A DNA stretch of 64,000 nucleotides from Streptomyces xanthochromogenes. GTDB lineage: Bacteria; Actinomycetota; Actinomycetes; Streptomycetales; Streptomycetaceae. Made by a program: the position numbers and the translations under genes. Positions 1 through 7,805 of this stretch are shown here, one piece after another; positions within the stretch are counted from its first letter, which is position 1; the number at the start of each line of letters is the position of its first letter. The notes below the pieces were generated by a model, which did no database searches, was not told where the DNA came from, and saw only the letters and a list, made by a program, of their open reading frames with translations. The DNA is taken from the NCBI RefSeq assembly GCF_014650455.1, contig NZ_BMUZ01000022.1, positions 19,247 through 83,246 on the forward strand. Reading direction: 5' to 3'.

Positions 1-271
1 CGGGACCGGCACCGATCAGCGGGGCGATCCGGTCGCCGATGCGCTCCGGCGCGGTCCACCAGCCGCTCTCCTCCCAGGAGCGGATGCGCAGGTGGCCCCA
101 CTCGCGTGCGATCACGTCCTGCATCCGTGCCGGGACGTGCCGGGGCAGCGCCCCCAGGGAGTTGCCGTCGAGGTAGACCACGCCCTCGTCGAGCGTGAAC
201 AGGTCTCGGTGCGGGGCGAGTTCGTCTGCGGCGTCCAGCGCCGCGGCCTTCTTGGCCAGCACCTCAGACAT
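1..271 (-). CDS. kynU: Kynureninase, partial (N-terminal 90 residues)
   Basis: PLP enzyme that cleaves kynurenine to anthranilate and alanine in tryptophan degradation. Only the N-terminus is in the window; the gene runs off the left edge. Visible are MSEVLAKKAAALDAADELA, then LDEGVVYLDGNSLGALPR, the substrate-side N-terminal segment shared by kynureninases, and HLRIRSWEESGWWTAPERIG. The ATG at 271 lies inside the end of the dioxygenase gene (stop at 266-264), an 8-base overlap that implies translational coupling with the enzyme supplying its substrate via formamidase. The PLP lysine is outside the window. Confidence 0.9.
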   Translation of the reverse strand, partial: MSEVLAKKAAALDAADELAPHRDLFTLDEGVVYLDGNSLGALPRHVPARMQDVIAREWGHLRIRSWEESGWWTAPERIGDRIAPLIGAGP

Positions 272-1124
272 GGCTGCGCGCGGTCCACAGCTCGGGGAAG
301 ACGCTCTTGGTGGCCCGCTTCTCCAGCCAGGCCACCCCGGCCGAACCACCGGTGCCGGTCTTGGCTCCCATGGCCCGCCGGGTCGCGACCAGATGGTCGT
401 TGCGCCAGCGCCATACGAGTTCGCCGACATCGGTCAACGCCTCGCCCAGGCGCACCAGTTCGGCGTTCTGGTCGCCCGTGTACAGCTCGGTCCAGACCGC
501 CTCGACGCGGGCGTCCGGCTCGTACTTGAGGGTCAGGTCGCGCTGGAGGACCTCCGCCGGAATCGGGTAGCCGCGGCGGGCGAGCAGCGCGAGCACCTCG
601 TCGTACAGGCTCGGCTCGCCCAGCGCCTTCTCCAGCTCGGCGTGCACCCGGGGCGCGCCCCGGTGCGGCACCAGCATCGAGGCGGACTTGTCCCCGAGCA
701 GGAACTCCATCCGCCGGTACATCGCCGACTGGAACCCGGAGCCCTCGCCGAGCGCGGAGCGGTAGGAGTTGAACTGGGCCGGGGTCAGCTGCGCCAGCGG
801 CGTCCACGAGGCGTTCAGGGCCTCCAGCTCGCGCACCGAACGCTTGAGGGCGTCGACGGCGACCGGAATGCGGTCCGCGCGCAGCGCCCGCGACGCGGTC
901 TCCCACTCGTGCACGATGACCGTGAACCACAGCTCCATGACCTGGGTGGTGACCAGGAAGACCATCTCACCCGGGTCGTCGGAGCGCAGGTGCTGGAGGT
1001 GGGTGAGGACGTCCGCCTGGACGTAGTCCTCGTACGGAGTGGTGCCCTCGAAGTCCAGGTTCGGGGTCTCCGGCTCGTCACCCTCTTCGGGTGGCACGAC
1101 CGGTTCGGACATCTTTGATGACAT
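264..1124 (-). CDS. kynA: Tryptophan 2,3-dioxygenase
   Basis: Cytosolic heme enzyme that opens the indole ring of L-tryptophan to N-formylkynurenine, the first step of the kynurenine route. 286 aa, normal family length. Seen: substrate-binding block FNSYRSALGEGSGFQS (about 118-133), heme-ligand region WRWRNDHLVATRR with His244, and the GTGGS loop at 257-261. Odd: the usual distal-pocket His in (I/V)THQ..ELW (His55 in Xanthomonas, His76 in human) is Thr60 here (VTTQVMELW). IDO enzymes carry Ser at this site, so activity is still expected. The start is supported by GAGGAG 8 bases upstream; another ATG lies 4 codons in. Operon with kynU downstream. Confidence 0.95.
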   Translation of the reverse strand: MSSKMSEPVVPPEEGDEPETPNLDFEGTTPYEDYVQADVLTHLQHLRSDDPGEMVFLVTTQVMELWFTVIVHEWETASRALRADRIPVAVDALKRSVRELEALNASWTPLAQLTPAQFNSYRSALGEGSGFQSAMYRRMEFLLGDKSASMLVPHRGAPRVHAELEKALGEPSLYDEVLALLARRGYPIPAEVLQRDLTLKYEPDARVEAVWTELYTGDQNAELVRLGEALTDVGELVWRWRNDHLVATRRAMGAKTGTGGSAGVAWLEKRATKSVFPELWTARSHV

Positions 1125-1226
1125 CGCTGTCTCCTCGATGTGTCCGGGTAGCGGTCCGCCCCTTCCTAGGTCGGCATCGGAGCCCCGGTCCCCACCCGCA
1201 TCATAAACACGGTTCCGTCCGCTTCG

Positions 1227-2258
1227 TCAGGGCACCGAGGGCCCCGTGACGAACGTCCCGCCCGAGGTGTAGGGCCAGGCGTTGGACTTGCAGCCGTTCA
1301 GGCCCTTGATCTGCTGCATCATCACCGGGGCGAGCTTTCCGGCGCCCGGGCAGGCCATGTGCTGGTGGTAGCCGATCATGTGGCCTATCTCGTGGTTGAT
1401 GATCAGGTGGCGGTACTCGGCGGGCGGCCCGTCGTACTGCGGCGAGCCCGTCACCCAGCGCTTGAGGTTGACGATGACACCGCCCGTGACCTCGCAGTTC
1501 AGCTCGCCGCCGGTGTCGCCGTTGACCGCGCACAGCTTGTCCGTGGTCCTGGGCGTGGCGATCTTGATCACGACGTCGGCGCCGCCGGACACCAGCTGGA
1601 AGCGGCCCTTGCCGTGCGCGGCCCAGCTGCGCGGGTCGGACAGGATGCTCTGGATGTCGAGCGCGGCCTGCTTGGCGGAGACGTCCACGCCGTCCTCGAC
1701 CTGCACCTGGTAGCGGCGCAGCGGCCCGCCGGTGCCGACGATCCTTCCGGACGCCTGGGCGGTGGTGAAGGTGCCGGGCCCCGACAGCGGTACGGCGTCG
1801 GCTTTCGGGCTGCCCGAGGTGCCCGGCGACGGCGAAGGTTTGGCAGGCGGCGCGTCGAGGGGCAGCGGGGGCCGCTCCTCCATGGGGCTCGCGGCGATGT
1901 TGCCCGGCTCCGCGGCGGGCTCGTGGCCCCCGCCGCCGGGCCACTGGGCGAGCGCGACCCCGCCGATCAGGGTGGCGCCGAGCAGCGCGCCCACGACGAG
2001 CAGGACGCGCGGGCGCCCGGGTCCGCGTCCGTCCCGCCGTCGCGGTGGATGCTGCCGCTCACGCGCTTCCGTACGGCCGCCGACCGCGCCGGTACGGCCG
2101 GTGTTGCTGCGGGCGCCTCGCTTGCCCAAGACGGAGTTCTCCCCTTGTCCCCGGCTGGAGTTGGGGGGAGAGGAGTGGGGCCTCTGCGCCAGCCTGTCGA
2201 TGCGGCCGGGCGCGCGATCGTGCCGTACGCGGCTGCCCGGGCCGTCCGTGTCAGACAT
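1227..2258 (-). CDS. DUF3152 membrane-anchored metalloprotease-like protein
   Basis: 343 aa from ATG 2258. Basic N-terminal region, one membrane segment (VLLVVGALLGATLIGGVAL, about 85-104), a Pro-rich linker, then an extracytoplasmic DUF3152 domain. The zinc-site-like sequence is NHEIGHMIGYHQHMACPG (His289, Glu290, His293, with His298 and His300 following). Family members usually read HExxHxxGxxH; here the third ligand position is Gln299 with a His on each side, as if one residue were inserted. Start uncertain: no Shine-Dalgarno precedes 2258, but TTG at 2129 (residue 44) has GGGGAG 9 bases upstream and would give 300 aa. Cys residues in the C-terminal part could form disulfides. Substrate unknown. 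Confidence 0.75.
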   Translation of the reverse strand: MSDTDGPGSRVRHDRAPGRIDRLAQRPHSSPPNSSRGQGENSVLGKRGARSNTGRTGAVGGRTEARERQHPPRRRDGRGPGRPRVLLVVGALLGATLIGGVALAQWPGGGGHEPAAEPGNIAASPMEERPPLPLDAPPAKPSPSPGTSGSPKADAVPLSGPGTFTTAQASGRIVGTGGPLRRYQVQVEDGVDVSAKQAALDIQSILSDPRSWAAHGKGRFQLVSGGADVVIKIATPRTTDKLCAVNGDTGGELNCEVTGGVIVNLKRWVTGSPQYDGPPAEYRHLIINHEIGHMIGYHQHMACPGAGKLAPVMMQQIKGLNGCKSNAWPYTSGGTFVTGPSVP

Positions 2259-2326
2259 ACAGATGTCACGGACGGCCAGGGCGTTCCCTTTCGGCCAGGG
2301 TTGGGGCGGGCCCCGGCCGCGGTGGC

Positions 2327-2740
2327 TCAGCCCAGGGTGTCGGCGGCGAGCATCGAGGAGTCCCGCAGGAAGGACGTGCAGCGCTCGTACTCGGCGTCCT
2401 CACCGATCGCCTGCGCGGCGCGCGCGAGGGCGTGCAGCGCGCGCAGGAAGCCGCGGTTGGGCTCGTGCTCCCACGGCACCGGGCCGTGCCCCTTCCACCC
2501 GGCACGGCGCAGCGAGTCCAGACCGCGGTGGTATCCGGTACGGGCGTAGGCGTACGACTCGACGGTGCGGCCGCCGTCGAACGCGTCGTCGGCGAGCTGC
2601 GCCCAGGCGAGCGAGGAGGTGGGGTACTTCGCGGCGACGTCGGCGGGCGCGGTGCCGGAGGCCAGCAGTTCGCGGGGCTCCGGGTCGTCGGGCAGCAGGG
2701 TCGGGGCGGGGCCCCCGAGGAGGTTCTCGTGAATGGACAT
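2327..2740 (-). CDS. DUF3151 family protein
   Basis: 137 aa soluble protein beginning MSIHENLLGGPAPTLLPDD. It contains a helical, TPR-like run (YPTSSLAWAQLADDAF, then VESYAYARTGYHRGLDSLRR, then FLRALHALARAAQAIGE) typical of the actinobacterial DUF3151 family. An in-frame extension to 2842 exists, but ATG 2740 is chosen because the conserved protein begins there. It commonly sits near fba in streptomycetes, as here. No catalytic motif is visible; function unknown. Confidence 0.8.
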   Translation of the reverse strand: MSIHENLLGGPAPTLLPDDPEPRELLASGTAPADVAAKYPTSSLAWAQLADDAFDGGRTVESYAYARTGYHRGLDSLRRAGWKGHGPVPWEHEPNRGFLRALHALARAAQAIGEDAEYERCTSFLRDSSMLAADTLG

Positions 2741-2822
2741 GCGGCCCAGTCTGCCACCGCGATTCCCCACGACCGGGCGCTGCACCGGGCCTCCCACCCG
2801 GCCCCCGGGTACCGACCCTTGA

Positions 2823-2963
2823 CCGAACCGGTGCTGGGGCACCTACACCCCGCCCGGGAATTCCGCCCCCAGACCGCACCGGCACTGGGGCACCTACAGC
2901 CCGTCCGGCGTTTGAGGACGAGCGCCCTTAAGGCGCGAACGGGGTCTGGGGCGGAGCCCCAGG
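2823..2963. repeat. Intergenic direct repeat plus REP-like hairpin element
   Basis: Two diverged copies of a 34-base unit, starting at 2823 and 2873 and sharing CTGGGGCACCTACA, lie 50 bases apart. The second runs into CCCGTCCGGCGTTTGAGGAC followed by GCGCC-N5-GGCGC (2922-2935) and CTGGGGC-GGA-GCCCCAG (2946-2962). I recognise this GTCCGGCGTTTGAGGAC / GGGGCGGAGCCCC pattern as a dispersed intergenic repeat of Streptomyces genomes. Position between a DUF3151 gene start and an MFS gene end. Confidence 0.6.
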
Positions 2964-3023
2964 GGGGACCCGGAACCAACCAACCCCGGGCAACGGGCGG
3001 GAGGGCGGGCAAACCGCCCCCGG

Positions 3024-4496
3024 CTAGGCCGATTCGCCCCGGCCGGGCTCGATCGCCGGACCGGAGACCCCGGCCTGCATGCGGCACTGGGGCTCCGCGG
3101 ACACCCCCTCCGGCCGCCGCACACTGAGCACGGCAACCAACGAGGCCAGCACCAGCGACCCCGCACACATCGGCATGGCCCGCCGGAACGTGGACCCGAA
3201 CTCCGCCGCCGAGCGGTACGCCTCCGGCCCCATCCCCGCGGCCAGCGGCAACGCGGCGACCGCGATCAGGCCCGCCGCACGCGCGGCCGCGTTGTTGATG
3301 CCGCTGGCGAGCCCGGCCCGCCCCTCGTCGACCGAGGCGAGCACCGTCGCGGTGAGCGGCGCCACCAGGGTCACCATGCCGAGGCCGAGCACCACGAGCG
3401 CGGGCAGCACGTCCCGTACGTACGACGCGTGCTCCCCCACGCGCAGCATCAACAGCATCCCCGTCGCGCAGAGCAGCGGGCCGACGGTGAGCGGGATGCG
3501 CGGCCCGATCCGCTGGCCGAGCTCGCCGGAGCGGGCCGAGAGCAGCAGCATCAGAACGGTCGTGGGCAGCAGGGCGGCGCCCGCGCCGAGCGCCGAGTAC
3601 CCGGCGACGACCTGGAGCTGGAGGGCGGCCAGGAAGAAGAACCCGCCGAAGGCGGCGTACACGCAGACCGTGACCACGTTGACCGCGGTGAACGTACGGG
3701 AGCGGAAGATGTCCGGCGGCAGCATGGGGTCGGCCAGATGCCGCTCACGCCGTACGAACGCGCCGCCCAGCCCGAGCCCGGCCACTCCCGCCCCGATGAC
3801 CAGGCGGGACGGGCCCTGCCCCGGGGCTTCGATCAGCGCGTACGTCACCAGGGCGAGGGTCAGCGCGCCGAGCGCGGCCCCGGTCACGTCGAAGCGCCCG
3901 GTGTGGACGTGCGGGTCGCGCGACTCGGGTACGTGGCGCAGGGCGACGGCCACGCACAGCACGGCGAGCGGCACGTTGATCAGGAAAACCCAGCGCCAGC
4001 CGGGGCCGTCGACCAGCCAGCCGCCGAGGAACGGGCCGACGGCGGCCCCCACCCCGCCGAGCCCGGACCACACGCCGACCGCGCGGGCCCGGTCGTCCGG
4101 GTGGAAGCCCGACTGGATGATGGCGAGGGAGCCGGGTGTGAGCAGGGCGCCGCCGATGCCCTGCAGGGCGCGGGCGGCGATGAGGACCCCGGCGTTGGGG
4201 GCGAGGCCGCACAGCAGTGAGCCGGCGGCGAACCAGACCACCCCGATCACGAACACCTTCCGCCGTCCGTACCGGTCGCCCAGGGCGCCGCCCAGCAGGA
4301 TGAGGCCGGCCAGCGTCAGCATGTAGGCGTTGACGGTCCACTGCAGTACGGCCATGTCGGTGTCGAGGTCGGCGCCGATGTGCGGCAGCGCGACGTTGAC
4401 GACGGTCGAGTCCAGGAGGGCCATGCCCGAGCCGAGGACGGTGGTGAGCAGCACCCAGCGGCCGGGGCCGGTGCCCATGCGTACGTTGTCCGCCAC
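3024..4496 (-). CDS. MFS drug-type exporter, DHA2 (14-TM) family
   Basis: About 490 aa proton-coupled efflux protein of the EmrB/QacA type in the cytoplasmic membrane. Seen: first helix with LLDSTVVNVALPHIG (motif D1), motif A GGALGDRYGRRKVF between TM2 and TM3, motif C ALQGIGGALLTPGSLAI, and about 14 hydrophobic segments. The acidic residue in TM1 (LDST) is typical of drug exporters. Start uncertain: GTG 4496 (weak GGGGG upstream) or ATG 4478. Substrate cannot be told. The divergent TetR-type regulator often found beside such genes is absent; neighbours are a MalY-like gene and a repeat element. Confidence 0.88.
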   Translation of the reverse strand: MADNVRMGTGPGRWVLLTTVLGSGMALLDSTVVNVALPHIGADLDTDMAVLQWTVNAYMLTLAGLILLGGALGDRYGRRKVFVIGVVWFAAGSLLCGLAPNAGVLIAARALQGIGGALLTPGSLAIIQSGFHPDDRARAVGVWSGLGGVGAAVGPFLGGWLVDGPGWRWVFLINVPLAVLCVAVALRHVPESRDPHVHTGRFDVTGAALGALTLALVTYALIEAPGQGPSRLVIGAGVAGLGLGGAFVRRERHLADPMLPPDIFRSRTFTAVNVVTVCVYAAFGGFFFLAALQLQVVAGYSALGAGAALLPTTVLMLLLSARSGELGQRIGPRIPLTVGPLLCATGMLLMLRVGEHASYVRDVLPALVVLGLGMVTLVAPLTATVLASVDEGRAGLASGINNAAARAAGLIAVAALPLAAGMGPEAYRSAAEFGSTFRRAMPMCAGSLVLASLVAVLSVRRPEGVSAEPQCRMQAGVSGPAIEPGRGESA

Positions 4497-4540
4497 AGCA
4501 CGACTGTCCCCCACCCCGCCCCTTCGCGAAACCCGGGGGG

Positions 4541-5689
4541 TCACCTCAGCCGGGTCAGTGCGCGGCACAGCGCCGACACGCCCGCCTCCGCCTTCCCCCG
4601 CGCACAGCCCACGTTCAGCCGCACGAACCCCGGCGCCCCGTACACCCCGCCCGGCATGATCGCCACCTTCTCCACGTCCACCAGCTCCCGCTGCAGCGTC
4701 CCCTCCGCCACACCCAGCGGCCGCAGGTCGATCCAGGCCAGATACCCGGCCTGCGGAGGAGCCCAACTCAGCTCGGGGAAGGCCGAGTCGAGGCGCTCGG
4801 CGACCAGCGCCAGGTTGCCCGCCACATACGCCCGGACGGCGTCCAGCCACTGCGCACCTGACCGGTACGCCGCGATGTGCGCCGTGAGGGAGAGGACGGC
4901 CGGCGAGGCGAGCCCCTCGCCCGTCTCCATCCGGCGGATGAACTCCGCGTGGTCCGCCGCGTCCCCGACGATCCCGTACGACCCGGTCAGGGCGGGGAAG
5001 TTGAACGACTTCGTGCCGGAGGTGATCAGCGCCCACCGGCCCCGCCCGAAACGGGTCCAGGGCAGGTGGCGGTGGCCGTCGTGGACGAAGTCCGCGTGTA
5101 TCTCGTCGCTGATCACCGCGACCCCGTACCGCGCCGCGAGCGAGGCGAAGGACGACAGCTCGGCCTCCGTCCACACCCGCCCGGTCGGATTGTGCGGCGA
5201 ACACAGCAGGAGCACCCGGCTGCGCGGTCCGGCGAGCGCCGCCTCAAGGGCTTCCGGGTCGTCGAGCGGTACGCCGCGCAGCTCGCGTCCGAGGCCGTCG
5301 ACCGCCTTGCGGAAGCCGTCGTACACGGGGGTGTGGACGACGACCGCGTCACCCGGCTCGGTCCACATCCGCAGCAGCTGGGAGAGCTGGTTGAGGACGG
5401 ACGGCGCGTACACCAGGCGCGCGGTGTCGATCTCGGTGTCGTGGCGGGCGCGGTACCAGTCGCGTATGGCCGAGCGGAACTCCTCGTTCTGCCAGTCGGT
5501 GTAGCCGAACACCCCGTGCGCGATCCGTTCCTGGAGCGCCGCGATGACCTCCGGCGGGGAGGGGAAGTCCATGTCGGAGATGGTGAACGGGAGCAGCCCG
5601 TCCGCCCCGAACCGGGTGGCCACCCCGTCCCACTGGATGCTCCAGGTACCGCGTCGGTCAACGGGGACGTCGAAGTCGTACGTGGTCAT
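4541..5689 (-). CDS. MalY/PatB-type aminotransferase (cystathionine beta-lyase-like)
   Basis: 382 aa fold-type I PLP enzyme. Seen: N-terminal PFTISDMDFPSPPEV and FGYTDWQNEEF, both typical of the MalY/PatB subgroup rather than general aspartate aminotransferases, then CSPHNPTGRVW, SDEIHADF (Asp195) and PLP lysine in TSGTKSFN (Lys227). MalY/PatB proteins cleave C-S bonds of cystathionine or Cys conjugates; some act as regulators. AGAGAGG precedes ATG 5689. Upstream lies a 28-base tandem repeat; it is probably transcribed alone. Confidence 0.85.
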   Translation of the reverse strand: MTTYDFDVPVDRRGTWSIQWDGVATRFGADGLLPFTISDMDFPSPPEVIAALQERIAHGVFGYTDWQNEEFRSAIRDWYRARHDTEIDTARLVYAPSVLNQLSQLLRMWTEPGDAVVVHTPVYDGFRKAVDGLGRELRGVPLDDPEALEAALAGPRSRVLLLCSPHNPTGRVWTEAELSSFASLAARYGVAVISDEIHADFVHDGHRHLPWTRFGRGRWALITSGTKSFNFPALTGSYGIVGDAADHAEFIRRMETGEGLASPAVLSLTAHIAAYRSGAQWLDAVRAYVAGNLALVAERLDSAFPELSWAPPQAGYLAWIDLRPLGVAEGTLQRELVDVEKVAIMPGGVYGAPGFVRLNVGCARGKAEAGVSALCRALTRLR

Positions 5690-5730
5690 GGGTGCCTCTC
5701 TGAGCCTCTGAGCCTCTGTGCTTGGTGCCT

Positions 5731-5786
5731 GGTGCCTGTGCGTCTGATGCCGGTGCCTGGTGCCTGTGCGTCTGATGCCGGTGCCT
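5731..5786. repeat. Perfect 28-base tandem repeat, two copies
   Basis: The unit begins GGTGCCTGTGCGTCTGATGC and ends CGGTGCCT; copy one is 5731-5758 and copy two 5759-5786, identical. Degenerate GGTGCC-rich copies continue to about 5812 and GAGCCTCT is doubled at 5702-5717. It occupies the leader region of the MalY-like gene, downstream of the fba terminator. Confidence 0.9.
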
Positions 5787-5849
5787 GGTGCCGGTGGGTG
5801 GTGCCTGTGCCGGGTGAACGGCGTCCGCGTGTCCGAGCCCGGAAACGGG

Positions 5850-5913
5850 CCGGGCCCGGCGCCCCCCGCCGAGGGGGACACCGGGCCCGGACGTACGCGA
5901 GCGGTCGCGTACG
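5850..5913. terminator. Double hairpin downstream of fba
   Basis: Two stem-loops follow the aldolase stop at 5920. The nearer has perfect 9-base arms CGTACGCGA / TCGCGTACG (5892-5900, 5905-5913). The farther pairs two CCGGGCCCGG blocks (5850-5859, 5881-5890). There is no U-tract, as is usual for streptomycete terminators. Confidence 0.65.
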
Positions 5914-5919
5914 ACGTGC

Positions 5920-6942
5920 TTACTTCAGCTTCGTACCGGTCGAGCGCAGGTTCGCGCAGGCCTCCGTGACGCGCTTGGCCATGCCCGCCTCGGCCAGCTT
6001 GCCCCAGGTGCGCGGGTCGTACGTCGACTTCTTGCCGACCTCGCCGTCCACCTTCAGCACCCCGTCGTAGTTGCGGAACATGTGGTCCGCCACCGGCCGG
6101 GTGAAGGCGTACTGCGTGTCCGTGTCGAGGTTCATCTTCACGACGCCGTTCTCCAGGGCGGTCGCGATCTCCTCCGCCGTGGAGCCCGAGCCGCCGTGGA
6201 AGACGAAGTCGAACGGCGAAGCCTTGCCGTACTTCTCGCCCACGCCCGCCTGGAGGTCCTTGAGCAGCTCGGGGCGCAGCACGACGTTGCCCGGCTTGTA
6301 GACGCCGTGGACGTTGCCGAAGGACGCGGCCAGCAGGTAGCGGCCCTTCTCGCCCAGGCCGAGCGCTTCAGCGGTGCGCAGCGCGTCGTCGACGGTCGTG
6401 TACAGCTCGTCGTTGATCTCGTGGCTGACGCCGTCCTCCTCGCCGCCGGTCGGGGTGATCTCGACCTCAAGGATGATCTTCGCGGCGGCGGCCTTCGCGA
6501 GCAGCTCCTGGCCGATGGCCAGGTTGTCCGCGAGGGTCTCGGCGGAGCCGTCCCACATGTGGGACTGGAACAGCGGGTTCAGCCCACGGGCCACGCGCTC
6601 GGCGGAGACCTCGATCAGCGGGCGGACGTAGGCGTCCAGCTTGTCCTTGGGGCAGTGGTCGGTGTGCAGCGCGACCGTGATGTCGTACTTGGCGGCGACG
6701 ACGTGCGCGAACTCGGCCAGGGCGACAGCGCCGGTGACCATGTCCTTGTTGTACTGGCCACCCAGGAACTCCGCACCACCGGTGGAGATCTGGATGATGC
6801 CGTCGCTCTCGGCCTCCGCGAAGCCGCGCAGCGCAGCGTGCAGGGTCTGGGTCGAGGTCACGTTGATGGCCGGGTAGGCGAACTTGCCTGCCTTCGCCCG
6901 GTCGAGCATCTCGTTGTAGACCTCGGGGGTTGCGATGGGCAT
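5920..6942 (-). CDS. fba: Class II fructose-bisphosphate aldolase
   Basis: Zinc-dependent aldolase cleaving fructose 1,6-bisphosphate to dihydroxyacetone phosphate and glyceraldehyde 3-phosphate in glycolysis and gluconeogenesis. 340 aa, close to the E. coli FbaA class length. Seen: YPAINVTSTQTLHAAL near the N-terminus, metal and catalytic block ALHTDHCPKDKLDAY (His93-His96), EVEITPTGGEEDGV, ASFGNVHGVYKPG and HGGSGS phosphate loop. ATG 6942 has AAGGAG 8 bases upstream; an in-frame extension to 7008 lacks a good site. Probably monocistronic, with a hairpin pair downstream. Confidence 0.97.
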   Translation of the reverse strand: MPIATPEVYNEMLDRAKAGKFAYPAINVTSTQTLHAALRGFAEAESDGIIQISTGGAEFLGGQYNKDMVTGAVALAEFAHVVAAKYDITVALHTDHCPKDKLDAYVRPLIEVSAERVARGLNPLFQSHMWDGSAETLADNLAIGQELLAKAAAAKIILEVEITPTGGEEDGVSHEINDELYTTVDDALRTAEALGLGEKGRYLLAASFGNVHGVYKPGNVVLRPELLKDLQAGVGEKYGKASPFDFVFHGGSGSTAEEIATALENGVVKMNLDTDTQYAFTRPVADHMFRNYDGVLKVDGEVGKKSTYDPRTWGKLAEAGMAKRVTEACANLRSTGTKLK

Positions 6943-7062
6943 CTGTCCGCTCCTTGTGATGTGCGGGGTGTGCGATATGTGCTGGCCCTGACCTGGGGGC
7001 GACGTCATCGTCGCGGCCTATCTTTCCAGACTCTGCCCCCGGCTCCACCCGGCGGACGCACC

Positions 7063-7098
7063 AAGGGCGGGCTGTTTCACGTGAAACAGCCCGCCCTT
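7063..7098. promoter_or_regulatory. parS: parS centromere-like site inside a 36-bp perfect palindrome
   Basis: Bases 7073-7088 read TGTTTCACGTGAAACA, the exact 16-bp ParB-binding parS consensus of Bacillus and Streptomyces. It is the core of a perfect 36-bp palindrome (18-base arms meeting at 7080/7081) whose outer part is GC-rich, AAGGGCGGGC / GCCCGCCCTT. ParB loads here for chromosome segregation; Streptomyces parS sites cluster around oriC. Because it lies between the end of pyrE (7233) and the start of fba (6942), the transcribed palindrome could also act as a terminator for pyrE. Confidence 0.92.
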
Positions 7099-7232
7099 TC
7101 AAGAATCCGCAGGTCAGCGCGCCGGTCGCAACAGGCCGGGACCTAGGTCACGACTTTCGCGCCCCGGGTCACCGGCCCCCGCGCGCTTTACGCGGGACCG
7201 TGCGCTCGCCCCTACGGGGCTCGGCCCCGCCC

Positions 7233-7781
7233 CTACGCCAGGCCCAGCTCCGTCGAGGAGAAGGCGAAGACGTACGGCACGCCCGCGCCCTCGGTGATCT
7301 TCTCGGCGGCACCGGTCGCCCGGTCCACGATCGTGGCGACGGCCACGACCTCGGCGCCGGCCGCGCGGACCGCCTCGACGGCGGTCAGCGGCGAGCCGCC
7401 GGTGGTCGAGGTGTCCTCGACCACCAGGACCCGGCGGCCCTTGATGTCCGGGCCCTCGACCTGGCGCTGCATGCCGTGCGCCTTGGCGGCCTTGCGGACG
7501 ACGAAGGCGTCCAGGGTGCGGCCGCGGGCGGCGGCGGCGTGCAGCATCGCGCCGGCCACCGGGTCGGCACCCATGGTCAGGCCGCCGACCGCGTCGAAGT
7601 CGAAGTCGGCCGTGACGTCGAGCATCACCTGGCCGACCAGCGGCGCGGCAACGCCGTCAAGGGTGACCCGGCGCAGGTCGACGTAGTAGTCGGCCTCGAT
7701 CCCGGAGGAGAGGGTCACCTTGCCGTGCACCACGGCCTTGTCCTGGATCTGCTGGAGCAGGTCAGCGCGTACGTCAGTCAT
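7233..7781 (-). CDS. pyrE: Orotate phosphoribosyltransferase
   Basis: Transfers phosphoribosyl from PRPP to orotate to make OMP in pyrimidine synthesis; cytosolic dimer. 182 aa. Seen: FDFDAVGGLTMGADPVAGAM flexible substrate region, VRKAAKAHGMQRQVEG catalytic loop and PRPP motif VVEDTSTTGGS (120-130). Start MTDVRADLLQQI at ATG 7781. The aldose-epimerase-like gene ends 24 bases upstream on the same strand, so the two may be co-transcribed. The parS palindrome follows the gene. Confidence 0.95.
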   Translation of the reverse strand: MTDVRADLLQQIQDKAVVHGKVTLSSGIEADYYVDLRRVTLDGVAAPLVGQVMLDVTADFDFDAVGGLTMGADPVAGAMLHAAAARGRTLDAFVVRKAAKAHGMQRQVEGPDIKGRRVLVVEDTSTTGGSPLTAVEAVRAAGAEVVAVATIVDRATGAAEKITEGAGVPYVFAFSSTELGLA

Positions 7782-7805
7782 GGCAGTCAGCTTAAAGGCG
7801 GCGTC

